Shown here piece after piece: positions 15,275-24,247 of a stretch of 64,000 bases of DNA. Under the pieces are notes generated by a model. That model saw only the letters and a program-made list of their open reading frames with translations. It made no database searches and was not told the origin of the DNA. Made by a program: the position numbers and the translations under genes. Source of the stretch: CAZMPJ01 sp964568455 (lineage in GTDB: Bacteria > Margulisbacteria > WOR-1 > O2-12-FULL-45-9); assembly GCA_964568455.1 (NCBI GenBank), contig CAZMPJ010000008.1, positions 17,089-81,088 of the forward strand. Reading direction: 5' to 3'. How positions within the stretch are numbered: position 1 is the stretch's first letter; every line of letters starts with the position of its first letter.

Positions 15275-16219
15275 ATGAAAATAATTTTTATGGGCACTCC
15301 AGAGCCAGCCGCTAAGATTTTAAAAACCTTAATTGAATCAAATCATGAAATCGCTTGTGTTATTACTCAGCCGGATCGTCCTAAGGGTCGTGGTAAGAAA
15401 ATTGTTTTTTCCGCGGTAAAAGAAATAGCTTTGCAAAATGATTTAGCCATCGAACAACCAGAGAAAGTAAAAAACAATCCTGTTTTAGCGTCGTTAATTA
15501 AATCTTTGAGCCCGGATATTATTGTGGTAGTGGCTTATGGCCAAATTCTGCCCAAAGAAATTATTGAAATTCCAAAATATAAGACAATTAATCTGCATGC
15601 GTCCTTACTGCCAAAGTATCGGGGAGCCGCGCCGGTGCAATGGGCGCTGCTTAACGGAGAAAAAGAAACTGGTATTACGATTATGCGGATAAACGAACAG
15701 TTGGATGCCGGAGATATTATTAATCAAGCAAAGGTTAAGATTGAATTAGATGATAATACAGAAACAATGCTTGCAAAACTTTTTGAAAAAGGGAAAGACT
15801 TATTGCTTTTAACCTTAAGACAGATAGAAGAAGCTAAAGTACACTATTTAAAACAAGACAACAGTCAAGCGACGCTAGCGCCGTCAATTACCAAAGAGTC
15901 GGCCGAGATTGATTGGAAAAAATCAGCTCAAGATATCCATAATCGAGTGCGAGCCATGGTTCCCTGGCCCGTGGTGCATACTTTTTGTCAAGAGAAACTA
16001 CTAAAGATATGGAAAACAGCGTTAACAAAAGATTGTGAAACAATTCACAAAGTCCCGGGAGAGATTTTAGAAATAGTTAAGCAAAAAGGCTTTGTGATAG
16101 CCACTGGAAAAGGGGCTTTGCTCGTGTTAGAGGTTCAGCTAGAAGGTAAAAAACGCATGTCTGCGCATGATTTTATCGTCGGTAAAAGGTTAATTATCGG
16201 CGACAAAATACCCTCTTGA
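15275..16219 (+). CDS. fmt: Methionyl-tRNA formyltransferase
   Basis: Formylates initiator Met-tRNA with 10-formyl-tetrahydrofolate. The 314-residue protein has the N-terminal MKIIFMGTPEPA, PDRPKGRGKK, the folate/catalytic region INLHASLLPKYRGAAPVQWA (Asn, His and the SLLP loop), and GITIMRINEQLDAGDI with the catalytic Asp; the C-terminal OB domain follows. Its coding sequence contains a perfect Rex-type operator (16033-16050), and its last codons overlap the nrdR promoter and first NrdR box. That the cell formylates Met-tRNA agrees with def upstream. Confidence 0.96.
   Translation: MKIIFMGTPEPAAKILKTLIESNHEIACVITQPDRPKGRGKKIVFSAVKEIALQNDLAIEQPEKVKNNPVLASLIKSLSPDIIVVVAYGQILPKEIIEIPKYKTINLHASLLPKYRGAAPVQWALLNGEKETGITIMRINEQLDAGDIINQAKVKIELDDNTETMLAKLFEKGKDLLLLTLRQIEEAKVHYLKQDNSQATLAPSITKESAEIDWKKSAQDIHNRVRAMVPWPVVHTFCQEKLLKIWKTALTKDCETIHKVPGEILEIVKQKGFVIATGKGALLVLEVQLEGKKRMSAHDFIVGKRLIIGDKIPS
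16033..16050. promoter_or_regulatory. Perfect Rex-type operator inside fmt
   Basis: TTGTGAAACAATTCACAA: both 7-base arms match the operators at the rex and hydrogenase promoters. It lies within fmt about 165 bp upstream of the nrdR promoter. Confidence 0.5.
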
Positions 16220-16243
16220 CACCCCAGATATGGTGTGGTAAAT
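16215..16243 (+). promoter_or_regulatory. nrdR promoter
   Basis: TTGACA (16216-16221), 17 bases, TAAATT (16239-16244). It overlaps the first NrdR box and leaves a leader of about 20 bases before ATG 16273. Confidence 0.6.
16219..16236. promoter_or_regulatory. NrdR box 1
   Basis: ACACCCCAGATATGGTGT, an imperfect palindrome of the NrdR-box type (arms ACACC/GGTGT, AT-rich centre). It lies between the -35 and -10 boxes. Confidence 0.65.
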
Positions 16244-16249
16244 TCATAC

Positions 16250-16267
16250 TCACCCTAGATATGTAGA
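16250..16267. promoter_or_regulatory. NrdR box 2
   Basis: TCACCCTAGATATGTAGA, a weaker copy whose AGATAT core is exactly 31 bp from that of box 1, the spacing typical of paired NrdR boxes on the same face of the helix. Confidence 0.6.
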
Positions 16268-16272
16268 AAACT

Positions 16273-16731
16273 ATGAAATGTCCATTTTGTGAAAATATTG
16301 AAGATAAGGTGCTTGAATCCCGCGAAACCGAGGAAGGGAAGGCGGTTAGGCGAAGAAGAGAATGTTCTGCCTGCCGCGGCCGTTTTACCTCTTATGAAAG
16401 AGTAGAAGAACGCCCAACCCTGGTAATTAAACGGGATGGAAGGCGTGAAGGCTTTAACCGCGATAAAATGCAGTCTGGAATTTTGCGCGCCTGTGAAAAA
16501 AGACCAGTTTCAGCTGACAGCATTGACAAGATGGTGGACGAAATTGAAAGAGAGATTCACCGCGAGGTAGGCAGAGAGGTTCCCACCGCCCAAATCGGGG
16601 AAATGGTTATGGATCGCTTGCAAAAAATCGATAAAATTGCCTATATCCGTTTTGCCTCAGTCTATCGCAAGTTTGAAGATTTATCCGAGTTCTTAAAAGA
16701 GATTAAAGAGATCTCTATAAATTCAAAATAA
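16273..16731 (+). CDS. nrdR: Transcriptional repressor NrdR
   Basis: Zinc-ribbon plus ATP-cone repressor that senses ATP/dATP and shuts off ribonucleotide reductase genes. The 152-residue protein has the zinc ribbon MKCPFCENIEDKVLESRE, then RRRECSACRGRFTSYERVE, and the ATP-cone from about residue 49 (VIKRDGRREGFNRDKMQSGI). It is the first gene of an operon with two nrdD genes, and two NrdR boxes sit on its own promoter, so it should repress itself and the reductases together. Confidence 0.97.
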   Translation: MKCPFCENIEDKVLESRETEEGKAVRRRRECSACRGRFTSYERVEERPTLVIKRDGRREGFNRDKMQSGILRACEKRPVSADSIDKMVDEIEREIHREVGREVPTAQIGEMVMDRLQKIDKIAYIRFASVYRKFEDLSEFLKEIKEISINSK

Positions 16732-16750
16732 AAAAAGGGGGAGAGTTAGT

Positions 16751-18847
16751 ATGAATCCAGAAGTATTACAAAAGCCGCAACAGGATGCCACTGATCTATC
16801 ATTATTTGTAAGGACCTCGGGCGAAGATATCGAAGGATTTAACCGGGAAAAAATAGTAGCCGCATTAATCCGGGAAACCGAGATTGATGAAACTGTTGCC
16901 AATATTATTGGCGTAGAGGTTGAAGAACAAGTTAAGCAATTGAAACTTAAAACCATTACTGCTCCACTAATTCGAGAATTAGTTGACGTAAAACTTTTAG
17001 AGCATGGCCTGGAAGATGCTAGACGAAAGCATACTCGGCTTGGTTCTCCTCTATATGATGTAAAGGAAATTATTCTAAATCAAAATAAAGAGAATGCTAA
17101 TGTGCCTCACGGGCCAGAAGCTACTAACCTAACTTTGGCCGAAGGGATTAAAAAAGAATTTGCTTTGCTGCATGTATTTACTCAAGATATTTCAGACGCG
17201 CATATGAGAGGCGATATTCACTTACATGATTTAGGTTTTATTGATCGCCCTTATTGCAGTGGTCAATCAGTTGAATATGTAAAGAAATTTGGTCTTGACC
17301 TGCCCAATGCGCTGTCTATTGCTAAACCAGCCAAACACGCGGAAGTATTATTAGCTCAAATGGTAAAATTCTCTGCTGCGCTTCAAGGGGTGTTTGCCGG
17401 GGCAATTGGCTGGGATGCGGTCAACTTATTTTTTGCTCCTTTTTTAGAAGGGCTTTCTGATGAAGAAGTTTACCAAATTGCCCAAATGATGATTTATGAA
17501 TACAGCCAACAAGCAGTGGCCAGAGGCGGCCAAGCTATTTTCTCAGACATCAATCTTTACTGGGAAGTTCCAAAGCATTTTGAAAATGTGCCAGCTATGG
17601 GGCCAGGAGGAAAATATACTGGTAAAACCTATGCTGATTACAGCAAAGATGCTCAGCGCTTTGTCTGGGCGTTGTTTGATGTTTATATGAAAGGGGATGG
17701 AGCAGGCCGTCCATTCTTTTTTCCCAAACCTTTGGTGCACATGACTGAAAAATTCTTTAAAACTCCTGGCCACGAAGAGTTTCTCATGCATATCTCAAAG
17801 GTTGCCACGGAAATGGGTAATACTTATTTTGTTTTTGACCGGGGAGAAACTGCCAAAATTTCTGAGTGCTGCCGCTTGTCCTTTAAATTGGATGACTCAG
17901 ATCTTAACGATGCAAACGAACCTTGGAGAATGCGTTATTCTGCTTTGCAAAACGTTACTATTAACCTGCCGCGTGTTGCCTATAAGGCAGAAGGGTCAGA
18001 TGAAAAATTATTTAAACTATTGAGTGAACATTTAGAGCTCTGCGCGCAAGCCCATCTGCAAAAGAAGAAGTTTATTGAAGAGATATTAGCTAAGGGACCC
18101 AATGGACCGCTTTCTATGCTATCTATGAAAAGAGACGGCAACTCTTATCTTAGAATGTGGCGGGTAAGTTACTTAGTCGGTATTTTAGGCTTAAACGAAG
18201 TTGTCCAAGCCCATATCGGCAAAGAATTGCATCAAGGAAAAGATGCGCTGAAACTAGGCTTGAAAATTATTTCGTTTATGAAGCTCAAATGCGAAGAGCT
18301 TTCAAAAAAGCACGGGGTGCATTTCGTCTTAGAACAAACTCCGGCAGAATCAACTGCTTATCGTTTTGCCAAGCTTGATTTAGAACATTTTCCAGAACAA
18401 GCTGCTAAAGTAGTAAAAGGACATGATCTAACCGGAGAAATCTATTATACCAATTCAACCTATTTTAATGTTTCAGAAAAAATGAATGCGATTGATAAAG
18501 TAAGACAAGAAGGACTTTTTCATCCTTTGATTGATGCTGGCGCCTTAACCCATGTGTGGCTGGGCGAATCAAAACCAGACCCAGCTTCGATTGCTAATTT
18601 TGTAATCAAGACCTTTAAACACACAGATAATGCCCAAATTGCATTCTCGCCGGAATTTACCTCATGTAATGATTGCGGCAAAATTACTCGGGGATTGCAA
18701 GAAAAATGTCAGCATTGTTCTTCAGAAAACATTGAAGGCATCACCCGAATTACCGGATATTTTTCTAAGGTCCCAGGCTGGAACAAAGGTAAGATTGGAG
18801 AGCTAAGAGACCGCCACCGCAGCAAAGAGGATTTTAGTAATGGTTAA
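16751..18847 (+). CDS. nrdD: Anaerobic ribonucleoside-triphosphate reductase, copy 1
   Basis: Class III, glycyl-radical reductase making dNTPs without oxygen. The 698-residue protein starts with an ATP-cone (about residues 17-105: LFVRTSGEDIEGFNREKIVA, then LEDARRKHTRLG), followed by the ten-stranded barrel (DAHMRGDIHLHDLGFIDRPY, EMGNTYFVFDRGETAKISEC). Near the C terminus are the zinc site CNDCG-x(10)-CQHCS and the glycyl-radical segment TRITGYFSKVPGWNKGK. A GGGGGAG site precedes ATG 16751, 20 bp after nrdR. The activating enzyme NrdG is not in the window. A close paralogue follows with an 8-bp overlap. Confidence 0.96.
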   Translation: MNPEVLQKPQQDATDLSLFVRTSGEDIEGFNREKIVAALIRETEIDETVANIIGVEVEEQVKQLKLKTITAPLIRELVDVKLLEHGLEDARRKHTRLGSPLYDVKEIILNQNKENANVPHGPEATNLTLAEGIKKEFALLHVFTQDISDAHMRGDIHLHDLGFIDRPYCSGQSVEYVKKFGLDLPNALSIAKPAKHAEVLLAQMVKFSAALQGVFAGAIGWDAVNLFFAPFLEGLSDEEVYQIAQMMIYEYSQQAVARGGQAIFSDINLYWEVPKHFENVPAMGPGGKYTGKTYADYSKDAQRFVWALFDVYMKGDGAGRPFFFPKPLVHMTEKFFKTPGHEEFLMHISKVATEMGNTYFVFDRGETAKISECCRLSFKLDDSDLNDANEPWRMRYSALQNVTINLPRVAYKAEGSDEKLFKLLSEHLELCAQAHLQKKKFIEEILAKGPNGPLSMLSMKRDGNSYLRMWRVSYLVGILGLNEVVQAHIGKELHQGKDALKLGLKIISFMKLKCEELSKKHGVHFVLEQTPAESTAYRFAKLDLEHFPEQAAKVVKGHDLTGEIYYTNSTYFNVSEKMNAIDKVRQEGLFHPLIDAGALTHVWLGESKPDPASIANFVIKTFKHTDNAQIAFSPEFTSCNDCGKITRGLQEKCQHCSSENIEGITRITGYFSKVPGWNKGKIGELRDRHRSKEDFSNG

Positions 18848-20942
18848 TGAAACATTATTAAAAGATAAAATTAGCCAATTAACCGTTGAAGAAGAGTCAA
18901 CTGATCTTTCAGTTTTTGTCCGCACTTCGACCGATGATATTGTGGCTTGGAGCAGGGATAAGATCATATCTGCCTTGATCAAAGAAACTGGTTTAAACCA
19001 TGAAATTGCCTCTATCATTGCGATTGAAGTGGAAAAACAAATTAAAGCCATGTCAATTGAAACGATTACCGCTCCACTGGTCCGAGAGCTGGTAGACGTA
19101 AAACTTTTAGAATATGGCTTAGAAGATGCGCGGCGCAAGCATACCCGACTAGGGGTGCCGGTTTATGACGTAAAAAAGATTATTTTCCATAAAAACAAAG
19201 AAAATGCCAATTCCCCACACTCTCCTGAAGCTACCAACTTAACTTTAGCGGAAAACATTAAAAAAGAATTCGCCTTACTCGATGTTTTTTCGCTGCCAGT
19301 GGCAGACGCACACATGCGCGGAGAAATCCATTTGCATGACTTAGGCTTTGTTGATCGACCTTACTGCAGCGGACAATCAATTGAATACCTTAAAAAATTT
19401 GGTCTTGATTTGCCGGATTCAAAAGGAACAGCTAAGCCAGCCCAGGATGTAGAAGAGCTGATTTCTCATATCGTTAAATTTTCCACGGCCTTGCATGGCC
19501 ATTTTGCCGGAGCGATTGGTTGGGACGCGGTTAATCTATTTATTGCTCCTTATCTGGAAGGTTATGGCTATGGTCACATTAAAAGGTTTGCCCGCCACTT
19601 AATTGAAGAATTTGCCAGTGTTGCGGTTAGCCGCGGCGGCCAAGGCTTGTTTTCAGACTTAAATATCTATTGGGAAGTTCCAAAACACTTTGAAAGTGTG
19701 CCTGCCATTGGTCGTGGTGGCATGTATACTGGTAAAGTTTACGCGGATTATTTAAAAGAAGCCCAGACTTTTGCTACCGCCATGTTTGAAGTTTATAAAG
19801 AAGGGGATGGCGCAGGCCGTCCGTTCTTTTTTCCAAAACCATTAGTACACATGACCGAAAAATTCTTTAATACTCCTGGCCACGAAGGATTTTTAAATTT
19901 AATCTCTGATGTTGCCGCAGAAATGGGCAATACTTATTTTGTTTTTGACCGGGGAGAAACTGCTAAGATTTCAGAGTGTTGCAGGCTTTCTTTTAAATTA
20001 GATTATTCTGATTTGCAAGACGCTAAAGAGCCTTGGAGGATGCGCTATTCTGCCATCCAAAATGTAACCGTTAATTTGCCGCGCATGGCTTATTTAGCTG
20101 AAAAAGATGACCAAAAACTTTTTAAGGCAATTGAAAAAGCGCTAGAAAAAGCAATTTTGGCTCATCGCGAAAAAAGAAAGTTTATAGAAGCACTTTTGGC
20201 CGAAGGAAACGAAGGGCCTCTGTCTCTTTTGGCAACCAATCGGGACGGTGAAAGTTATCTTAGACTGCGCCGGGTAACCCATTTAGTGGGAATTTTAGGA
20301 TTAAACGAACTAGTGCAATATCATATCGGAAAAGAGTTGCACGAAGACTCTCAAGCGCTGCGTTTCGGTTTAAAAGTGATTTCATTTATGAAACTAAAGT
20401 GCGAAGAGCTTTCTGAAAAACATGATTTACATTTTGTTTTAGAGCAAACCCCGGCTGAATCTACTGCTTACCGTTTTGCGAAATTGGATATGGAACATTT
20501 TACAGAGCAGGCCAGCAAAGTGGTTAAAGGAAACCGGGATGGCGGTGAGCTTTATTATACTAACTCAACCTATTTTAATGTTTCAGAAAAAATGAATGCG
20601 ATTGATAGAGTAAGGCAAGAAGGGCTTTTTCATCCTTTGATTGATGCGGGCGCCTTAACCCATGTGTGGATGGGAGAGTCAAAGCCTAATGCCGAATCGA
20701 TTGCTAACTTTGTAATTAAGACTTTTAAGAACACGGAGAATGTCCAGATTGCTTTTTCCCCGGAATTTACCGCTTGCTATGATTGCGGAAAAACCGCTCG
20801 AGGCCTTAAAGAAAGATGTCCTAGCTGCACGTCAGAGAATATTGAGGGCATTACCCGAATTACCGGGTATTTTTCTAAAGTCCCAGGTTGGAACAAAGGT
20901 AAAATTGCCGAATTAAGAGATCGCCATCGAGTAAAAATTTAA
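18840..20942 (+). CDS. nrdD: Anaerobic ribonucleoside-triphosphate reductase, copy 2
   Basis: A 700-residue paralogue of the preceding gene with the same architecture: ATP-cone (LSVFVRTSTDDIVAWSRDKI), barrel (DAHMRGEIHLHDLGFVDRPY, ECCRLSFKLDYSDL), zinc site CYDCG-x(10)-CPSCT and glycyl-radical segment TRITGYFSKVPGWNKGK. Long stretches are identical to copy 1, including the C-terminal 60 residues with few changes, so the pair is a tandem duplication kept intact in both copies. They may form heterodimers or differ in allosteric control; the sequence does not decide. A redoxin gene follows 15 bp downstream. Confidence 0.95.
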   Translation: MVNETLLKDKISQLTVEEESTDLSVFVRTSTDDIVAWSRDKIISALIKETGLNHEIASIIAIEVEKQIKAMSIETITAPLVRELVDVKLLEYGLEDARRKHTRLGVPVYDVKKIIFHKNKENANSPHSPEATNLTLAENIKKEFALLDVFSLPVADAHMRGEIHLHDLGFVDRPYCSGQSIEYLKKFGLDLPDSKGTAKPAQDVEELISHIVKFSTALHGHFAGAIGWDAVNLFIAPYLEGYGYGHIKRFARHLIEEFASVAVSRGGQGLFSDLNIYWEVPKHFESVPAIGRGGMYTGKVYADYLKEAQTFATAMFEVYKEGDGAGRPFFFPKPLVHMTEKFFNTPGHEGFLNLISDVAAEMGNTYFVFDRGETAKISECCRLSFKLDYSDLQDAKEPWRMRYSAIQNVTVNLPRMAYLAEKDDQKLFKAIEKALEKAILAHREKRKFIEALLAEGNEGPLSLLATNRDGESYLRLRRVTHLVGILGLNELVQYHIGKELHEDSQALRFGLKVISFMKLKCEELSEKHDLHFVLEQTPAESTAYRFAKLDMEHFTEQASKVVKGNRDGGELYYTNSTYFNVSEKMNAIDRVRQEGLFHPLIDAGALTHVWMGESKPNAESIANFVIKTFKNTENVQIAFSPEFTACYDCGKTARGLKERCPSCTSENIEGITRITGYFSKVPGWNKGKIAELRDRHRVKI

Positions 20943-20957
20943 AAGGAGGATCCTAAG

Positions 20958-21248
20958 ATGGAAGTAAAAGTATTTGGAAAACCAGGCTGCGAGTATTGCA
21001 AAACTACGGTAAAAAAGTTTGAGACCTTTTTAAAAAGATGGGATATTAAAGCAGAAGAAGTTAGTTTAACTTTTTTTGATATGGAAGAAGTGGATGGGTT
21101 GGCCGAGGGGGCTTTTTACGGCGTCACCAAAATTCCTTCAACTATTATAGAAGAAGAAGGGGCTGTTCTTAATATGTGGCATGGCAAAGTTCCTCTTTCT
21201 GAAGAATTTAAAGGGCATTTTACTAAGTTTTCTTTGCAAAAGAACTAA
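20958..21248 (+). CDS. Glutaredoxin/NrdH-like redoxin
   Basis: A 96-residue thioredoxin-fold protein with the redox motif CEYC (residues 10-13 in FGKPGCEYCKTTVKKFE), a cis-Pro in TKIPSTII and no signal peptide. AGGAGGAT lies before the ATG. Being last in the nrdR-nrdD-nrdD operon suggests it is the electron donor of these reductases. Some class III enzymes (the NrdD2 type studied in Neisseria) use a redoxin from their own operon instead of formate, and this arrangement fits them; that assignment is inference. Converges with the glycosidase gene (4-bp overlap). Confidence 0.85.
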   Translation: MEVKVFGKPGCEYCKTTVKKFETFLKRWDIKAEEVSLTFFDMEEVDGLAEGAFYGVTKIPSTIIEEEGAVLNMWHGKVPLSEEFKGHFTKFSLQKN

Positions 21249-22714
21249 TTTTTAGGCATAACCAGGATAGCGTTACTAATATGGCGGCTGCCCCCAGTTA
21301 CGGTTTTGCCATTGATAACCATAGTGGTTGAGCTTCCACCATCAAGATTCATAGCATTATAAGCGCCTAAGTTTTTCATGAGTTCAGCCAGCTCTTCTAA
21401 TGTTACTCCTATAACTGGGTAGGCTTGTCTTCTTCTATATTTTGGATTTTTAACTGTTACCAGCAAAAGTTTTTTGTCTTTGGTGATGCCAATGGCGGTG
21501 CGGGCGGCTCTTCTCTTAGCCACGTCAGCTTGAAATTTTTCTTCATGCTTTGAAATATAGATATAACCGTTTTTTATTAAGCGCGGCCCCCCGGAGATTA
21601 ACTGAGCGATATTTTTTGGGGAGGTAGAATAAGGGATAACGTTTAATTGCAGCTGCGCGCCATCCCATTTTTTTACTTGTTCAGTTAAAACTTCAACCGC
21701 TGGCCCGGTCAAAGAAACCACATAGCCATCTTTTGGAATACGGCTGTTAGAGAGATTGATTTCTTCTACTCTTCTTTTTGCAACTACTAACTCAATTCCT
21801 CGGGTATTGGTGCCAGTGATCTCTCCCCACCAAGGGGTGTAAAGAATAGTATCGTTGGCCCGCCGGATCTGGTTAATCCCACTGATTTTATAGCGCGGGC
21901 CATTTTGTATTTTTAAATAAGCCCGCAAAAAAACATTATCAATGTAAGGGTTGTTATCCGTGTCCAAGAAGAAAGCGGTGCGGTCATGGATGGGGTAGGA
22001 AACAATTTCACCATCAATGATTAGAGCGCCCAGCGGCCTGCCGGTGTAAGCAAAAAAGGTTCCGTTAACTGCAGCCAGAGCCTTGTGTCTTTTTGCCATA
22101 TCGCTGACGCTTTCAAGGTAAAAGTGACCTTGGCTAGGATCTTTTTTGCGCCAAGGGGTTAAAAAATCAACAATTGAGCCAATTATATTTGCTTGTCCTT
22201 TGCCTGCCAGAGCGGGTTCAATTTTCACCTTTTTTAAATCTATTTTTAAGATGCTGGCTTCAATTCTGCCCTTAGGAAGCCCTTTTTTAAGTTGTAAATG
22301 TTCAACTCCGCGAGCCAATAGGCCGGAAGAGGTTATATTTAAAAATTCACGATCAAAATCAACTACCAGGCGGGGAGGATCGTTTAAATAAAAAACATTG
22401 TATTTTACCTGTTCGCTCAAAGGAATGGTGATTTTTAAGCTGCCATCATCTTGCTTTTCAACAGACAAATATTTAACCACCATATCATTAATGTCAAAAT
22501 AATTGCCAATATCAGGACCAGCCTCAATTCCGCGCAGAAAAATGGCAATCTCTTCTTTGGATTCAATGGTGTCGTAAGTAAAGCTTCCGTCAAAATCAAA
22601 AACTATCCTGATTTTATCTGGGTAATGGCTAAAGCGAATGCGATATAGTATTGAGGCCTGAGCGCAACCAATTAGAATAATTAATAATAAAAGTGTTACA
22701 AAATATTTTTTCAT
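21245..22714 (-). CDS. Exported AMIN-domain phosphodiester glycosidase (NAGPA/DUF2233)
   Basis: A 489-residue exported protein. The signal peptide MKKYFVTLLLLIILIGCAQA carries a lipobox-like LIGC, so it may be a lipoprotein. An AMIN-type beta domain (residues 22-125, RIRFSHYPDKIRIVFDFDG and NDPPRLVVDFD) should bind the cell wall. The C-terminal half is a phosphodiester glycosidase of the NAGPA family: AAVNGTFFAYTGRPLGALI, ISGGPRLIKNG, RAARTAIGITKD and NAMNLDGGSSTTMVINGKTV. Homologues cleave sugar phosphodiesters or act on wall polymers. It is the last gene of ispH-transporter-glycosidase, directly abutting the transporter stop. Confidence 0.88.
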   Translation of the reverse strand: MKKYFVTLLLLIILIGCAQASILYRIRFSHYPDKIRIVFDFDGSFTYDTIESKEEIAIFLRGIEAGPDIGNYFDINDMVVKYLSVEKQDDGSLKITIPLSEQVKYNVFYLNDPPRLVVDFDREFLNITSSGLLARGVEHLQLKKGLPKGRIEASILKIDLKKVKIEPALAGKGQANIIGSIVDFLTPWRKKDPSQGHFYLESVSDMAKRHKALAAVNGTFFAYTGRPLGALIIDGEIVSYPIHDRTAFFLDTDNNPYIDNVFLRAYLKIQNGPRYKISGINQIRRANDTILYTPWWGEITGTNTRGIELVVAKRRVEEINLSNSRIPKDGYVVSLTGPAVEVLTEQVKKWDGAQLQLNVIPYSTSPKNIAQLISGGPRLIKNGYIYISKHEEKFQADVAKRRAARTAIGITKDKKLLLVTVKNPKYRRRQAYPVIGVTLEELAELMKNLGAYNAMNLDGGSSTTMVINGKTVTGGSRHISNAILVMPKN

Positions 22715-24247
22715 TTAAGTGAGCAACTTATCTTCTTGAGTAAAATGGTCATATTCTAATTTCTTTTGATCCCACTTAGGCAGACTTAAGCCAAGACCAA
22801 TTAACAGTGTGGCAGAGAGCCATATTCCTCCTAGTAAAATCAAAGCTAAAACATCGTAACCGCCATAAGGTTTATTGAATTCGTTAATAAAGTTTGAAAC
22901 TAAAATGATAGTTAAAATACCCGGAGTAACAATCTTTATGGCAAAATCCCATAAACGATTTACACCCCAGTCTGACACAGCATTGATATGGGTTCTAAGT
23001 ACACGTGCCTTTAATACCCAACCCACAACCAGACATTCTAAGATTCCAGCAATTACTAATCCATATTGATTAATATAATGGTCAACAATGTCCAGCCAAT
23101 AAAGTCCGGCGCCAGAAGCAAAGATTAAACTGCCTAAGAAGCCGGTTAAGCACAGTAGCGAAACAACTCGCTGACGGCTAAAATCAAACTTGTCAGTAAT
23201 TGCCCGGCTAAAAGCTTCAATTAAAGAAATGCCGGAAGAAATCCCGGCAATAACTAGAGCGCCAAAAAAGATTACGCCAAAAGCTTCACGAAAAAATGGG
23301 AGCAAGGAGATTGCTTGGGGATAGGCGACAAAAGCCAGGCTGGGTCCAGATTTTATTACTTGATTAATGGGGAGCCCACTTTTTATAGCCATATAACCTA
23401 AGACGCTAAAAACAGCAAAGCCGGTAATAAAAGAGTAAGCGCAATTTAAAACACTGGTAATAAGAGCGTTTTTGACAATGTCAGTTCTTTTGGGTAAATA
23501 GCTGGCATAGGCGATCATAACGCCAAAGGACAGAGTTAAAGTAAAAAATATCTGGCCAAAAGCTGCCATCCAAACTTGCCAGTTGGCAATTTTGCTGAAA
23601 TCCGGTTTTAAATACCATTTAATACCTTCCATTGCTCCTGGAAGGGTAAGTCCCCAGCCAACTAAAATTAGAGTCATAACAAAAAGTAAAGGCATAAAAA
23701 TTAAACAAGCTTTTTCAATGCCTCGGTTAACTTCGCGAAAGCAAATAAACCAGGTAGTCAGCCAAACAAAAGCTAAAGACAGTAAAAGATGAATAGGAAG
23801 ACCGTTAAGCTGAAATACCCCAGAGGATAAATGTAAGAAATCTTTTAAAAAGAAGGCTTGGGCGTCTGCGCCCCAGGCCAGATTAAAACTGTAAAAAATA
23901 TAATTTACACACCAGCCAATAACTACTGAATAAAAGAGCATAATGCCAAAAGTGGCAAAGGTAGGCATCCACCAGCCCAGCCATTCAAATTTGCGGCTGA
24001 TTTTAGCAAAAGCCAGAGATGATGCGCCATGTTTTTTATGGCCCAGACCGAATTCTAAGATCATCAGCGGGATGCCAGCTACTAGTAAAGCTACAAAATA
24101 GGGGATTAAGAATGCGCCGCCGCCGTTTTCATAGGTTATATAAGAAAAACGCCAGATGTTTCCCAGGCCAATAGCAGAGCCGACTGCGGCAAAGATAAAT
24201 CCAAGCTGGGAACCCCAAGTGATGCGCGGTTTTTTGTGCTCAGTCAT
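22715..24247 (-). CDS. Sodium:neurotransmitter-symporter-family (NSS) transporter
   Basis: A 510-residue membrane protein with about 12 segments. The family N terminus is clear: WGSQLGFIFAAVGSAIGLGN then IWRFSYITYENGGGAFLIPY (TM1 with its unwound Na+/substrate region, and TM1b-TM2). The FG-M-IAYASYLPKRTD stretch and GSLIFASGAGLYWLDIVDHY are also typical. Members import amino acids with Na+, which suits a fermenter with a sodium gradient. The substrate cannot be read from the sequence. Its start overlaps the ispH stop by 4 bp. Confidence 0.93.
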   Translation of the reverse strand: MTEHKKPRITWGSQLGFIFAAVGSAIGLGNIWRFSYITYENGGGAFLIPYFVALLVAGIPLMILEFGLGHKKHGASSLAFAKISRKFEWLGWWMPTFATFGIMLFYSVVIGWCVNYIFYSFNLAWGADAQAFFLKDFLHLSSGVFQLNGLPIHLLLSLAFVWLTTWFICFREVNRGIEKACLIFMPLLFVMTLILVGWGLTLPGAMEGIKWYLKPDFSKIANWQVWMAAFGQIFFTLTLSFGVMIAYASYLPKRTDIVKNALITSVLNCAYSFITGFAVFSVLGYMAIKSGLPINQVIKSGPSLAFVAYPQAISLLPFFREAFGVIFFGALVIAGISSGISLIEAFSRAITDKFDFSRQRVVSLLCLTGFLGSLIFASGAGLYWLDIVDHYINQYGLVIAGILECLVVGWVLKARVLRTHINAVSDWGVNRLWDFAIKIVTPGILTIILVSNFINEFNKPYGGYDVLALILLGGIWLSATLLIGLGLSLPKWDQKKLEYDHFTQEDKLLT

